Source: Mizugakiibacter sediminis
GTDB taxonomy: Bacteria; Pseudomonadota; Gammaproteobacteria; Xanthomonadales; Rhodanobacteraceae
DNA length: 62,238 nucleotides
Direction: 5' to 3'
Assembly (NCBI RefSeq): GCF_000953855.2
Contig: NZ_DF970239.1
Coordinates: forward strand, 97,693-159,930
Program-made: the position numbers and the translations under genes
Shown: positions 23,468 through 32,907 of the stretch, one piece after another
Position numbering within the stretch: position 1 is the first letter of the stretch
How the letters are laid out: each line of letters opens with the position of its first letter
The notes under the pieces: generated by a model
What the model was told of the DNA's origin: nothing
Seen by the model: the letters and a program-made list of their open reading frames with translations, nothing else
The model's database searches: none

Positions 23468-23763
23468 GGCAGCACCCGGCGGAACGGCCGCACGTCGACC
23501 TCGGCGTACACGCCGGCGGCGACGTACGGATCGGCGTCGGCCCAGGCGCGCGCCGCCGCCAGGTCCTCGAACTCGGCGACGATCAGGCTGCCGCTGAAGC
23601 CGGCCGGGCCCGGCTCTTCGGCGTCGATCGCCGGAAACGGCCCGGCCAACAGCAGTCGGCCGGCCTCGCGCAGCGCCTGCAGGCGTTCGAGATGCGCCGG
23701 GCGCGCGGCCGTGCGCCGCGCCAGCGCATCAGGTTGGTCGTGACCGATGATGACGTACCACAT
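23464..23763 (-). CDS. YciI-family protein
   Basis: The 99-residue protein matches the YciI family: [17 protein letters not shown] at the N terminus, [20 protein letters not shown] with the family His, and [29 protein letters not shown] at the C terminus. These ferredoxin-like dimers have a putative His/Asp active site and an uncertain function. The yciI-bolA pairing, here with overlapping frames, is common in gammaproteobacteria. The gene is preceded by the repeat element that ends lysS. Confidence 0.9.
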   Translation of the reverse strand: MWYVIIGHDQPDALARRTAARPAHLERLQALREAGRLLLAGPFPAIDAEEPGPAGFSGSLIVAEFEDLAAARAWADADPYVAAGVYAEVDVRPFRRVLP

Positions 23764-23812
23764 GGCGACTCCGGGAGCAGGGAAAAGGCTTGGCTTGGCT
23801 TGGCGAGGCGGG

Positions 23813-25369
<1,557 letters not shown>

Positions 25370-25413
25370 GGCGTTCGCGGGATGGTCGGGTCGGTCGGAA
25401 CGAAGAATGGGGG

Positions 25414-26539
25414 TCAGGCGTCGGCGCGCTTGGCGCCCGCTTCCAGCCCCGCCTTCAGGCTGGCCTCGACGAATTCGTCGAGGTCGCCGTCCAGCACCTT
25501 CTGCGTGTCGCTGCGCTCGACGCCGGTGCGCAGATCCTTGATGCGCGACTGGTCGAGCACGTAGTTGCGGATCTGGCTGCCCCAGCCGATGTCGGACTTG
25601 GTCGCCTCCAGCGCGTCCTTTTCGGCATTGCGCTTCTGCAGCTCGATCTCGTACAGCTTGGCGCGCAGCATCTTCATCGCGCGGTCGCGGTTGGCGTGCT
25701 GGCTGCGCTCGGTCTGGCAGGCCACCACCACGCCGCTCGGCACGTGGGTGATGCGCACCGCCGACTCGGTCTTGTTGACGTGCTGGCCGCCGGCGCCGGA
25801 GGAACGGTAGACGTCGGTCTTCAGGTCGGCCGGGTTGATCTCGATGTCGATGTCGTCGTCCACCTCGGGGCTGACGAACACCGAGGAAAACGAGGTGTGG
25901 CGGCGGTTGTCGGAGTCGAACGGCGACTTGCGCACCAGCCGGTGCACGCCGATCTCGGTCTTCAGCCAGCCGTAGGCGTAGTCGCCCTCGACGCGGAAGG
26001 TGGCGCTCTTGATGCCGGCGACCTCGCCGGGGCTCACTTCCAGCAGTTCGGTCTTCCAGCCCTTGTGCTCGCACCAGCGCAGGTACATGCGCAGCAGCAT
26101 CTCCGCCCAGTCCTGCGCCTCGGTGCCGCCGGCGCCGGCCTGGATGTCGACGAACGCGTTGGCCGCGTCCATCTTGCCGGAGAACATGCGCTGGAATTCG
26201 AGCTTCTCGACGCTGCGCGCCAGCGTCTCGACGTCGGCGGCGACCGCCTTCACCGAGCCCTCGTCGTTGTCGGCGGCGGCCAGCTCCAGCAGCTCGCCGG
26301 CGTCGGCAAGACCGCTGCTCAGCCGCGCCAGGCCGCCGACGACGTTTTCCAGGCGCGCGCGCTCGCGTCCCAGCTCTTGGGCGCGCTGCGGGTCGTCCCA
26401 GACGTTGGGGCTTTCCAGTTCGCGGGTGACTTCCTCGAGGCGCTCGCGCTTGGCCTCGTAGTCAAAGATACCCCCTAAGCGCGTTGACGCGGTCCGTGAG
26501 GTCCGCGATGCGCTGGGCGATCGGATTGGTTTCGAGCAT
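25414..26539 (-). CDS. prfB: Peptide chain release factor 2 (programmed +1 frameshift)
   Basis: RF2 terminates translation at UGA and UAA. Translation starts at ATG 26539 ([14 protein letters not shown]), meets UGA as codon 26 (26464-26462), shifts +1 there and continues in the other frame to 25414, giving about 374 residues. The second frame contains the catalytic [18 protein letters not shown] (GGQ) and the UGA/UAA-reading SPF motif in [15 protein letters not shown]. The frameshift is the known RF2 autoregulatory device, not a mutation. It lies upstream of lysS, as in many bacteria. Confidence 0.96.
26461..26480 (-). promoter_or_regulatory. RF2 programmed frameshift site
   Basis: On the minus strand the stretch reads GCTTAGGGGGTATCTTTGAC. 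It contains the internal Shine-Dalgarno-like AGGGGG and, three bases on (TAT), the slippery CTT-TGA-C at which ribosomes slip +1 from CUU to UUU when RF2 is scarce. Both elements match the classical E. coli prfB site. Confidence 0.95.
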
Positions 26540-26584
26540 GGATGCGGGGCAAGGCGTAAAGAGCGCAAATGCTAGCAAAGCGCG

Positions 26585-26626
26585 GCGGACGGCGCATGCC
26601 CTGCCCGCCCGCGCGGCGCCGTCCGC
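26585..26626 (-). terminator. Possible terminator hairpin after rtcB
   Basis: An 11-bp perfect inverted repeat, GCGGACGGCGC (26585-26595) and GCGCCGTCCGC (26616-26626), starts directly after the rtcB stop codon. On the minus strand it is followed by CGCGCTTTGC, which has only a weak T run. It may reduce read-through from rtcB into prfB. Possible -10-like TAGCAT for prfB lies just beyond it. Confidence 0.45.
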
Positions 26627-28054
26627 TCAGCCCTTGATGCAGATTTTCGGGCGCAGGAACGCCACCCGCCGCGCCAGCCCGGCGCCCTCGGTGGCCTCGG
26701 CCACGCGGTGCACGTCCTTGTAGGCGCCCGGCGCCTCCTCGGCGGCGCCGCGCATCGACTCGGTGCGGATCAGGATGCCACGCTCGGCCAGGTCGTCGAT
26801 CAGCTCGCGGCCGCGCCAGCGGCGCAACGCGGCGCTGCGGCTCATCTGCCGGCCGGCGCCGTGGCTGGCCGAGGAAAACGCGCGCGCCTCGCCTTCGGCG
26901 CAGCCGGCGAGGATGTAGGAGCCGGTGCCCATGCTGCCGCCGATGATCACCGGCTGGCCGAACGGTCGGTAACGGTCGGGCAACGCCGGATGGCCCGGCC
27001 CGAACGCGCGCGTGGCGCCCTTGCGGTGCACGTAAAGCAGACGCTCGCGGCCGTCGACGCGGTGCGTCTCCGCCTTGCAGGTGTTGTGCGAGACGTCGAA
27101 CAGCGTCGGCAGCTCGGCGTCGGGAAAGAAGTGGCGCAGCGTGTGCCGGGTCAGGTAGGCGAGGATCTGCCGGTTGGCCAGCGCGCAATTGATGCCGGCG
27201 CGCATCGCGCCGAGGTAGGCCTGGCCTTCCGGCGAGGCGATCGGCGCGCAGGCCAGTTCGCGGTCGGGCAGCGCGATGCCCAGCCGGCCGGCGGCCTTGG
27301 CCAGCGACACCAGGTAGTCGGTGCCGATCTGGTGGCCGAGCCCGCGCGAGCCGCAGTGGATCGACACCAGCACGTCGCCTTCGGCGATGCCGAAGGCCGC
27401 GGCCGCGGAAGCGTCGAACACGCGGTCGACGACCTGCACTTCGAGATAGTGGTTGCCGGAGCCGAGCGTGCCCATCTCGCGCAGCTGGCGCGCCTTGGCC
27501 TGCGCGGACACCTGCGCCGGATCGGCGCCGTCGGCGCGGCCGTGGTCCTCGATGCAGGCCAGATCCTCGCCGCTGCCGTAGCCGTGCTCGACCGCCCACT
27601 GCGCGCCGCCGACGAGGATACGGTCCAGCGTCTCGGGATCGACGTGCAGATGGCCCTCGCGGCCGAGGCCGGCGGGGATGCTGACGAACAGGCCGTCGGC
27701 CAGCGCCTTCATCTTGCGCGCCAGCCTCTCCAGCGTGACGCTCGTGCGCAGGCAGCGGATGCCGCAGGAGATGTCGAAGCCGACGCCGCCGGCGGAAATG
27801 ATGCCGCCTTGCTCCGCGTCGAACGCGGCGACGCCGCCGATCGGGAAACCGTAGCCCCAGTGCGCGTCGGGCATGGTCATCGCCGCGCCGACCAGCCCCG
27901 GCAGCCGCGCGACGTTGCCGATCTGCTCCAGCACCTTGTCGTCCATGCCCGTCAGCAGTTCGCGGTCGCCGAACAGCACCACCGGCGCGCGGCCCGCCTC
28001 GCCGCGCAGGCTCCAGCGATAGGCGTCCAGCGGTTCGAGGCGCGAGAGGTCCAT
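26627..28054 (-). CDS. rtcB: RNA-splicing/repair ligase RtcB
   Basis: RtcB joins RNA ends with 2',3'-cyclic phosphate or 3'-phosphate to 5'-OH using GTP and Mn2+, repairing cleaved tRNAs and other RNAs. The 475-residue protein contains the metal-site motifs MPDAHWGYGFPIGG, GGVGFDISCGIRCL, LGSGNHYLEVQ and IHCGSRGLGHQIGTDY, and the guanylylated His region in FSSASHGAGRQMSRS. Length is normal for the bacterial family. It is followed upstream (same strand, 9-bp spacing) by archease, its activator. No rtcR regulator or rtcA cyclase gene is in view. Confidence 0.96.
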   Translation of the reverse strand: MDLSRLEPLDAYRWSLRGEAGRAPVVLFGDRELLTGMDDKVLEQIGNVARLPGLVGAAMTMPDAHWGYGFPIGGVAAFDAEQGGIISAGGVGFDISCGIRCLRTSVTLERLARKMKALADGLFVSIPAGLGREGHLHVDPETLDRILVGGAQWAVEHGYGSGEDLACIEDHGRADGADPAQVSAQAKARQLREMGTLGSGNHYLEVQVVDRVFDASAAAAFGIAEGDVLVSIHCGSRGLGHQIGTDYLVSLAKAAGRLGIALPDRELACAPIASPEGQAYLGAMRAGINCALANRQILAYLTRHTLRHFFPDAELPTLFDVSHNTCKAETHRVDGRERLLYVHRKGATRAFGPGHPALPDRYRPFGQPVIIGGSMGTGSYILAGCAEGEARAFSSASHGAGRQMSRSAALRRWRGRELIDDLAERGILIRTESMRGAAEEAPGAYKDVHRVAEATEGAGLARRVAFLRPKICIKG

Positions 28055-28063
28055 GGCGCCGCC

Positions 28064-28477
28064 TCAGACGTCGACCACGCAGCGCGCTTCGACGTCGTGG
28101 CCGACGCGGCCGACGCGCAGGCCGGTCAGCGTGGCGCCCTTCACCTCGGTGCCGGGCACGATGCCGGCATGCCACGGCTGGCCGTCCGCCTCGCCGCTCC
28201 AGCGCCCGCCGTCGCGATGCAGGCGGAAGCGGCTCAGCGCCAGGCCGCGCGTGCGCGCCTCGGCGAGCAGGCGGTTCAGCCAGGTGACCAGCGCCAGCTC
28301 GGGATCGGTTTCGTCGAACTCGATGCGCACCGTCGCCGCCGGACGCACGGCGGCGGGATCGGCCATGATCGCGAACATCGCCGCGGCGGCCGCTTCGAAC
28401 GCCTGCTCGAGGCTGGCGCCGCGGCCGACCACGCCGATGTCGGCGTCGTGGTCGAAGTAGTCGTAGTCCGCGCCCAT
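28064..28477 (-). CDS. Archease (RtcB activator)
   Basis: Archease speeds RtcB guanylylation and turnover, and broadens its nucleotide use. The 137-residue protein begins GADYDYFDHDADIGVVGRG, the family's typical start with its metal-binding Asp/His residues, and ends HDVEARCVVDV, another conserved acidic site. The middle reads FEAAAAAMFAIMADPAAVRP and ALVTWLNRLLAEA. The start at 28477 is set by homology; the frame extends upstream without similarity. Only 9 bp separate it from rtcB, so the pair is one operon with archease first. Confidence 0.93.
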   Translation of the reverse strand: MGADYDYFDHDADIGVVGRGASLEQAFEAAAAAMFAIMADPAAVRPAATVRIEFDETDPELALVTWLNRLLAEARTRGLALSRFRLHRDGGRWSGEADGQPWHAGIVPGTEVKGATLTGLRVGRVGHDVEARCVVDV

Positions 28478-28586
28478 CGTCCGCACCCTGCCGCTACTTC
28501 GCGGCGACGTCGTGCCTGCCGGGTCTCCTCCCATTAGCGCCGCCGGGCGGCGCGCGGCTTGATCATGGTCAAACGCCCGCACCGCC

Positions 28587-29096
28587 TCACCACGGCGTGT
28601 CCTTGATGCCGAGCCGGAACGCCGCGCGGTTGACCAGCAGATCGCCGACGAAGGTGGCCGCCAGCGTCAGCGCCACGTCCGCCGCGCCCAGTTCGACCCG
28701 CGGCGCGACCAGCAGCAGCGCGCCGACGACGAAATCGAGCTGGTCGAACGGCGGCCACGGCGTGCCGGGCGGGCGGCCGCGGCGGCGCTTGAAGAAGCTC
28801 TTGACCGCGTCGCCGGCCATCGCGCCGAAGCCCAGCGCCAGTCCGGCCGCCGCCCACTCGGACGGCGCGACGAGCGCATGCGTCCAGCCGACGCGCGCCT
28901 GCAGCCGGGCGACCGCCAGCGCGGCCAGCACGCCGGCGGCGAAGCCCAGCACCGTCTTGTGCGCGCCGAACAGGCGCCGCTGCAGCGGCGGATTCCAGCC
29001 GCGCCAGTAGCGCAGGAACGGCGGCGCCATGTTCGCCGCGTAGGCCGGCGCCATCAGCCACGCCAGTTGCAGCACGCGCAGGCCGATCTCGGTCAC
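28587..29096 (-). CDS. CDP-archaeol synthase-like (DUF46/CarS) membrane protein
   Basis: The 169-residue protein has about four or five transmembrane segments and the CarS hallmarks AYAANMAPPFLRYW, FGAHKTVLGF, GDAVKSFFKRRRGR and WPPFDQLDFVVGALLL. In archaea CarS transfers CMP from CTP to digeranylgeranylglyceryl phosphate during ether-lipid synthesis. Bacterial members share the catalytic motifs, but their substrate is not established; a CDP-activated lipid is likely. Translation probably starts at GTG 29096 (VTEIGLRVLQLAWLMA); sequence upstream is not homologous. It lies 109 bp upstream of archease on the same strand and is divergent from the SDH protease gene. Confidence 0.85.
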   Translation of the reverse strand: MTEIGLRVLQLAWLMAPAYAANMAPPFLRYWRGWNPPLQRRLFGAHKTVLGFAAGVLAALAVARLQARVGWTHALVAPSEWAAAGLALGFGAMAGDAVKSFFKRRRGRPPGTPWPPFDQLDFVVGALLLVAPRVELGAADVALTLAATFVGDLLVNRAAFRLGIKDTPW

Positions 29097-29182
29097 GGCC
29101 CGCTGCCCCGCCGCCGACCATGACCTGGCGCAAACCCGCCCGCCGGCGCGCTGCGGATACTGCGCTGCGCAAGGAGGACCGG

Positions 29183-30034
29183 ATGTCGTTCGGTGAACTG
29201 CTGTGGCTGGCGGTGCTGGCGCTGGCGCTGCAGCCGGTGCTGCGGCTGCGCCTGCTGGAAGGCGCGCGCAGGCGGCTGCGCACGCAAATCGAGCGCGAGC
29301 GCGGCAGCCGCGTGATCCTGCTGGTGCACCGCCAGGAGACGATGAGCCTGCTCGGCTTCCCGTTGGTGCGCTACATCGACATCCAGGATTCCGAGGAAGT
29401 GATCCGCGCCGTCCGCGACACCGATCCGGCCACACCCATCGACCTGGTGCTGCACACGCCGGGCGGCCTCGCGCTGGCCTCGCTGCAGATCGCCCGCGCC
29501 ATCGCCCGCCACCCCGCCCCGGTGACCGCCTTCGTGCCGCACTACGCGATGTCCGGCGGCACGCTGATCGCGCTGGCCGCCGACCGCATCGTGATGTGCG
29601 AGCACGCTGTGCTCGGCCCGATCGATCCGCAGATCGCCGAATACCCCGCCGCCTCGATCCTGCGCGCGGTGGAGCGCAAGGAGGCGAAGGACACCGAGGA
29701 CGAGACGCTGATCCTGGCCGACCAGGCGCAGATGGCGATCGCGCAGCTGCGCAAGTGCATCGCCGACATCGTCGGCGACCGCTTCGCGCCCGAGGCCGCC
29801 GAGCGGCTCGCCGCGGCGCTGTCCGACGGCCACTGGACGCACGACTACCCGATCGCGCCGCAGGAAGCCGCGGCGCTGGGCCTAGACGTCGACATGCGCA
29901 TGCCGGAGACGATCATGGACATGATGCGGCTGTATCCGCAGCCGACGCGGCGCACGCGCAGCGTCGAGTACGACACGCGGCCGCCGCGCCGGCCGCGCGC
30001 GCCCGCCGCGCCGCACGGCCGCCGCAACGGCTGA
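29183..30034 (+). CDS. SDH-family ClpP-fold serine protease (membrane-anchored)
   Basis: The 283-residue protein starts with a hydrophobic anchor (FGELLWLAVLALALQPVLRL, residues 3-22). A ClpP/crotonase-fold domain of the serine dehydrogenase proteinase (SDH) family follows. Visible landmarks are DLVLHTPGGLALASLQIARA, the nucleophile region PHYAMSGGTLIALAADRIVM with a candidate catalytic Ser, and LGPIDPQIAEYPAASIL. The C terminus is Arg/Pro-rich. The start at 29183 has an excellent AAGGAGGA ribosome-binding site. The substrate is unknown; relatives are membrane proteases resembling SppA. It is the only plus-strand gene in the accessory block. Confidence 0.85.
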   Translation: MSFGELLWLAVLALALQPVLRLRLLEGARRRLRTQIERERGSRVILLVHRQETMSLLGFPLVRYIDIQDSEEVIRAVRDTDPATPIDLVLHTPGGLALASLQIARAIARHPAPVTAFVPHYAMSGGTLIALAADRIVMCEHAVLGPIDPQIAEYPAASILRAVERKEAKDTEDETLILADQAQMAIAQLRKCIADIVGDRFAPEAAERLAAALSDGHWTHDYPIAPQEAAALGLDVDMRMPETIMDMMRLYPQPTRRTRSVEYDTRPPRRPRAPAAPHGRRNG

Positions 30035-30056
30035 GCGCACGACCGCCGGGCGACGC

Positions 30057-30290
30057 TCAGTTGTGGTCGACCAGGCCTTCGACGCCGGCGCGGCGCGCGC
30101 ACTGCGCGCAGCAGTAGATGCGCTCGCCGTGCTGCACGCCGTGGCCGACCACCGGACAGCCGCAGCTGGCGCAGCGCGGCGCCAGCGCATGGATCGCGCA
30201 CTCGAAGGCGTCGAAGGTGTGCTCGCGCCCCGCCATGAACACCGTGAACGCGCGTTCGTAGTTGTTGCCGCACACTTCGCATACGGGCAT
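30057..30290 (-). CDS. Small Cys-rich zinc-binding protein
   Basis: The 77-residue protein has nine cysteines arranged as CEVCGNNY (Cys4, Cys7), FECAIHALAPRCASCGC (Cys31, 40, 43, 45) and IYCCAQC (Cys60, 61, 64), plus several His. This pattern suggests two zinc ribbons or treble clefs. The AFTVFMAGREHTFDAFECAI segment looks like a widely distributed uncharacterised bacterial family; I do not know its function. GGAGAGGAG precedes the start. It lies 28 bp from the HPF-like gene on the same strand. Confidence 0.75.
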   Translation of the reverse strand: MPVCEVCGNNYERAFTVFMAGREHTFDAFECAIHALAPRCASCGCPVVGHGVQHGERIYCCAQCARRAGVEGLVDHN

Positions 30291-30318
30291 GGTCGTCTCC
30301 TCTCCCGCGCCGCCGCCG

Positions 30319-30672
30319 TCAGGGGCGCGGCTCGTGATGCTTCACGTCGCCGCGCTGGCGGCGCACGTAGTCCTCGAGCTGCCGGCGCAGCACGTCGAAG
30401 GTGTCGCGCACGGCGACGTAGGGATCCTCGTGGCCGTGATCCTGCGGGCCGGTGCGGCCGGCGGCGATCTCGCCGCCCGGCAGGGTCAGCCGCGCGCGCA
30501 CCTTGTAGAGGTTGCCCTGGTGGCGGCGGCGCGTGGACGCCATCACCGCGACGTGGCACGCCAGCGCGCGCGGGGCGAACTGCGCCAACTTGTCGGCGTG
30601 CTGCATGATGTCGGCACGCAGCGCATCGGACGGCGCCATGCCGTCGAAGGTCACGCTCACGGACATCGTCAT
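30319..30672 (-). CDS. HPF/RaiA-like ribosome-associated protein
   Basis: The 117-residue protein has the HPF/RaiA fold signature: an N-terminal strand (MSVSVTFDGMAPSDALRADI), then LAQFAPRALACHVAVMAS, NLYKVRARLTLPGGEIAAGR and DPYVAVRDTFDVLRRQLEDY, VRRQRGDVKHHEPRP. Such proteins bind the 30S decoding centre and inactivate or protect ribosomes in stress. This short form lacks the C-terminal dimerisation domain of long HPF. A GAGGTG ribosome-binding site precedes ATG 30672. A ribosome-hibernation factor within a block containing the RtcB/archease RNA-repair genes may be functionally meaningful. Confidence 0.82.
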   Translation of the reverse strand: MTMSVSVTFDGMAPSDALRADIMQHADKLAQFAPRALACHVAVMASTRRRHQGNLYKVRARLTLPGGEIAAGRTGPQDHGHEDPYVAVRDTFDVLRRQLEDYVRRQRGDVKHHEPRP

Positions 30673-30741
30673 GCCGTCACCTCGCCGCGCCAGCCGGGAG
30701 GCTCAGGCTAGGCCGCGGCGCCGCGCGGCGCTTGATTTCGA

Positions 30742-31131
30742 TCAGGCTTTGGCGTCGTCCGCCGCCGGCGGCTCGCAGATCCACTGCCGCGCGCGCTCGA
30801 ACTCGGCGTCGGCGAACACGCGCACCTCGCCGGCGATGGAGAAATGCAGCAGGCGGATCGCCGCGCGCAGCCATTCGACGTCGGTGACCACGGCGACGCG
30901 CTCCCAGCCGAAGGCGTGGCGGAAGCCGAGGCGGGCGTCGTCCCACAGCGCGGCGGCCTCGAAACCCTCGAAGTCCGGGCCGAGGTGGTAGAGCAGGCGC
31001 ACCCTGGGCGTGGTGGCCAGCATCGCCTCCACCGCCGGCACCACCACGCGCTCGTAGTCCTCGCCGCTGACGGTGCCGCGGGCCGAGAAGCCCAGCGTGT
31101 CGGCCGGCATGTCCGGGATCAGTTCGATCAT
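30742..31131 (-). CDS. SpoIIAA-like STAS-fold protein
   Basis: The 129-residue protein fits the SpoIIAA-like (DUF3478) family: MIELIPDMPADTLGFSARG, SGEDYERVVVPAVEAMLATT, RVRLLYHLGPDFEGFEAAAL and GWERVAVVTDVEWLRAAIRL, FHFS-like LLHFSIAGEVRVF. The fold resembles STAS and lipid-binding CRAL-TRIO-like proteins; its role is unknown and it need not be an anti-anti-sigma factor. The start at 31131 has a GGAGGGAGG site upstream. It lies 63 bp downstream of recJ on the same strand. Confidence 0.8.
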   Translation of the reverse strand: MIELIPDMPADTLGFSARGTVSGEDYERVVVPAVEAMLATTPRVRLLYHLGPDFEGFEAAALWDDARLGFRHAFGWERVAVVTDVEWLRAAIRLLHFSIAGEVRVFADAEFERARQWICEPPAADDAKA

Positions 31132-31194
31132 CGCGCCTCCCTCCGCATGGCGGCGCCACTCTAGCGCGGCCGGCATGAACGCCGGCGGCACGCC

Positions 31195-32907
31195 TCAGGC
31201 GGACTGGCGATGGCGCAGCGAGAGGCGCAGGCGCGTGCGCCCCTGCCAGTCGTCGATGCCGAGCTCGTAGGCGGCGCGCAGCAGGGTCGGCGGCGGCTGG
31301 CCGTCGTGGCCGCCGAAGTGCACCGCCTGCAGCGTGCGGCCGTCGCGCGGGTCGCGCAGGTCGAGACGCAGGTGGCGCTCGCCCATCGTGCGCCAGCCGA
31401 CGCACTCGAACACGTCGTCGAACAGCGGCTCCGGGAAGGCCTGGCCCCACGGCCCGGCTACGCGCAGCTGCTGCGCCAGCGCCAGCTCGAACTCGCCCGG
31501 CGCCAGGCCGCCGTCGGTGTGCAGCACCGGCGACAGCAGCTCGGCGCCGATGCGTTCGCGCGCGACGGCGTCGAACGCGGCGGCGAAGCGCGCGAAATCG
31601 GCCGCGCGCAGGCTGAGGCCGGCCGCCATCGCATGGCCGCCGAAGCGGCCCAGCAGGCCGGGATGGCGTGCGTCGATCTCGGCCAGCGCGTCGCGGATGT
31701 GGAAGCCGGCGATCGAACGCGCCGAGCCGCGCAGCTCGCCGCCGCCCTCGCCCGCCGGCGCGAAGGCCACCACCGGCCGGTGCAGGCGCTCCTTCAGCTT
31801 GGAGGCGACCAGGCCGACCACACCGGCGTGCCAGCCGGGATCGAACAGCGCCACGCCGACCGCGTCGCTGTCGGCGGCGCGCGCGACCATCGCCTCGGCC
31901 TCCTCGACCATCGCCGCCTGCAGGCCGCGGCGCTCGTCGTTGATGCCGGACAGCAGCGCCGCCAGCTCGCGCGCGCGGCCGGCGTCATCGGTCAGCAGGC
32001 ACTCGACGCCGAGGCTCATGTCCTCCAGCCGGCCGGCCGCGTTGATGCGCGGGCCGAGCGCGTAGCCGAGATCGGCGGCGGTCAGCGTCGCCGCGCTGCG
32101 CCCGCTGGCCTCGGCCAGCGCGGCGATGCCGGCGCAGGCGCGGCCGGCGCGGATGCGCCGCAGGCCGGCCTCGACCAGCACGCGGTTGTTGAAGTCGAGC
32201 GGCACCAGGTCGGCGACCGTGCCGAGCGCGACCAAGTCGAGCAGCGCGGCGAGGTCCGGCTCTTCGCGCGCACCCCAAGCGCCGCGCGCGCGCAACCGCG
32301 CGCGCAGCGCCAGCAGCACGTAGAACATCACGCCGACGCCGGCCAGCGCCTTGCTCGGGAACGGATCGCCCGGCAGGTTGGGATCGACGATGGCGTCGGC
32401 CGCGGGCAGGCGTTCGCCCGGCAGATGATGATCGGTGACGATCACCTGGATGCCGCGCGCGCGTGCCGCTTCCACGCCGGCGCCGCTGCCGATGCCGTTG
32501 TCGACGGTGATCAGCAGGTGCGGTGCGGGATCGAGGCTGGCGACCAGCGCGGGACTGAGCCCGTAGCCGTGTTCGAAGCGGTTCGGCACCACGTAGCCGA
32601 CGCGGCGCGCGCCGAGCATGCGCAGCCCGCGCACGGCGACCGCGCAGCCGGTGGCGCCGTCGGCGTCGAAATCGCCGGCGATCAGGATCGCGCGGTCGGC
32701 GGCGATCGCCGTCTCCAGCAGGTCCAGCGCCCGCTCGAGGCCGCCCAGCGTCTGCGGCGGCAGCAGCCGCGCGAGGCGATGCTCGGCGTCCGCCGGGCAG
32801 AGCACGCCGCGCGCGGCGTAGACGCGCTGCAACACCGGGTGCACGTGCGCCGGCCAGCCGTGCGGCGTGCCCGCCAGCGCGCGCCGCTGCAGCGCCGGCG
32901 CCATCAT
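31195..32907 (-). CDS. recJ: Single-stranded-DNA exonuclease RecJ
   Basis: RecJ degrades ssDNA 5'->3' in RecFOR recombination, mismatch repair and base excision repair. The 570-residue product has the DHH-superfamily motifs: AILIAGDFDADGATGCAVAV (motif I DxD), HLLITVDNGIGSGAG, VIVTDHHLPGERLP (DHH), DLVALGTVADLVPLDFNNR, and in the DHHA1 domain FGGHAMAAGLSLR. It starts at ATG 32907, overlapping the rpfE stop (ATGA), so the two are translationally coupled. The greA-rpfE-recJ order is the Xanthomonas-type arrangement. Confidence 0.96.
   Translation of the reverse strand: MMAPALQRRALAGTPHGWPAHVHPVLQRVYAARGVLCPADAEHRLARLLPPQTLGGLERALDLLETAIAADRAILIAGDFDADGATGCAVAVRGLRMLGARRVGYVVPNRFEHGYGLSPALVASLDPAPHLLITVDNGIGSGAGVEAARARGIQVIVTDHHLPGERLPAADAIVDPNLPGDPFPSKALAGVGVMFYVLLALRARLRARGAWGAREEPDLAALLDLVALGTVADLVPLDFNNRVLVEAGLRRIRAGRACAGIAALAEASGRSAATLTAADLGYALGPRINAAGRLEDMSLGVECLLTDDAGRARELAALLSGINDERRGLQAAMVEEAEAMVARAADSDAVGVALFDPGWHAGVVGLVASKLKERLHRPVVAFAPAGEGGGELRGSARSIAGFHIRDALAEIDARHPGLLGRFGGHAMAAGLSLRAADFARFAAAFDAVARERIGAELLSPVLHTDGGLAPGEFELALAQQLRVAGPWGQAFPEPLFDDVFECVGWRTMGERHLRLDLRDPRDGRTLQAVHFGGHDGQPPPTLLRAAYELGIDDWQGRTRLRLSLRHRQSA

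Noticed and set aside
25414-26568. prfB as a frameshifted pseudogene, or starting at 26568 in one frame
   Set aside because: The in-frame stop at codon 26 with AGGGGG and CTTTGAC is the conserved RF2 recoding signal; the 26568 start gives a non-homologous N terminus.
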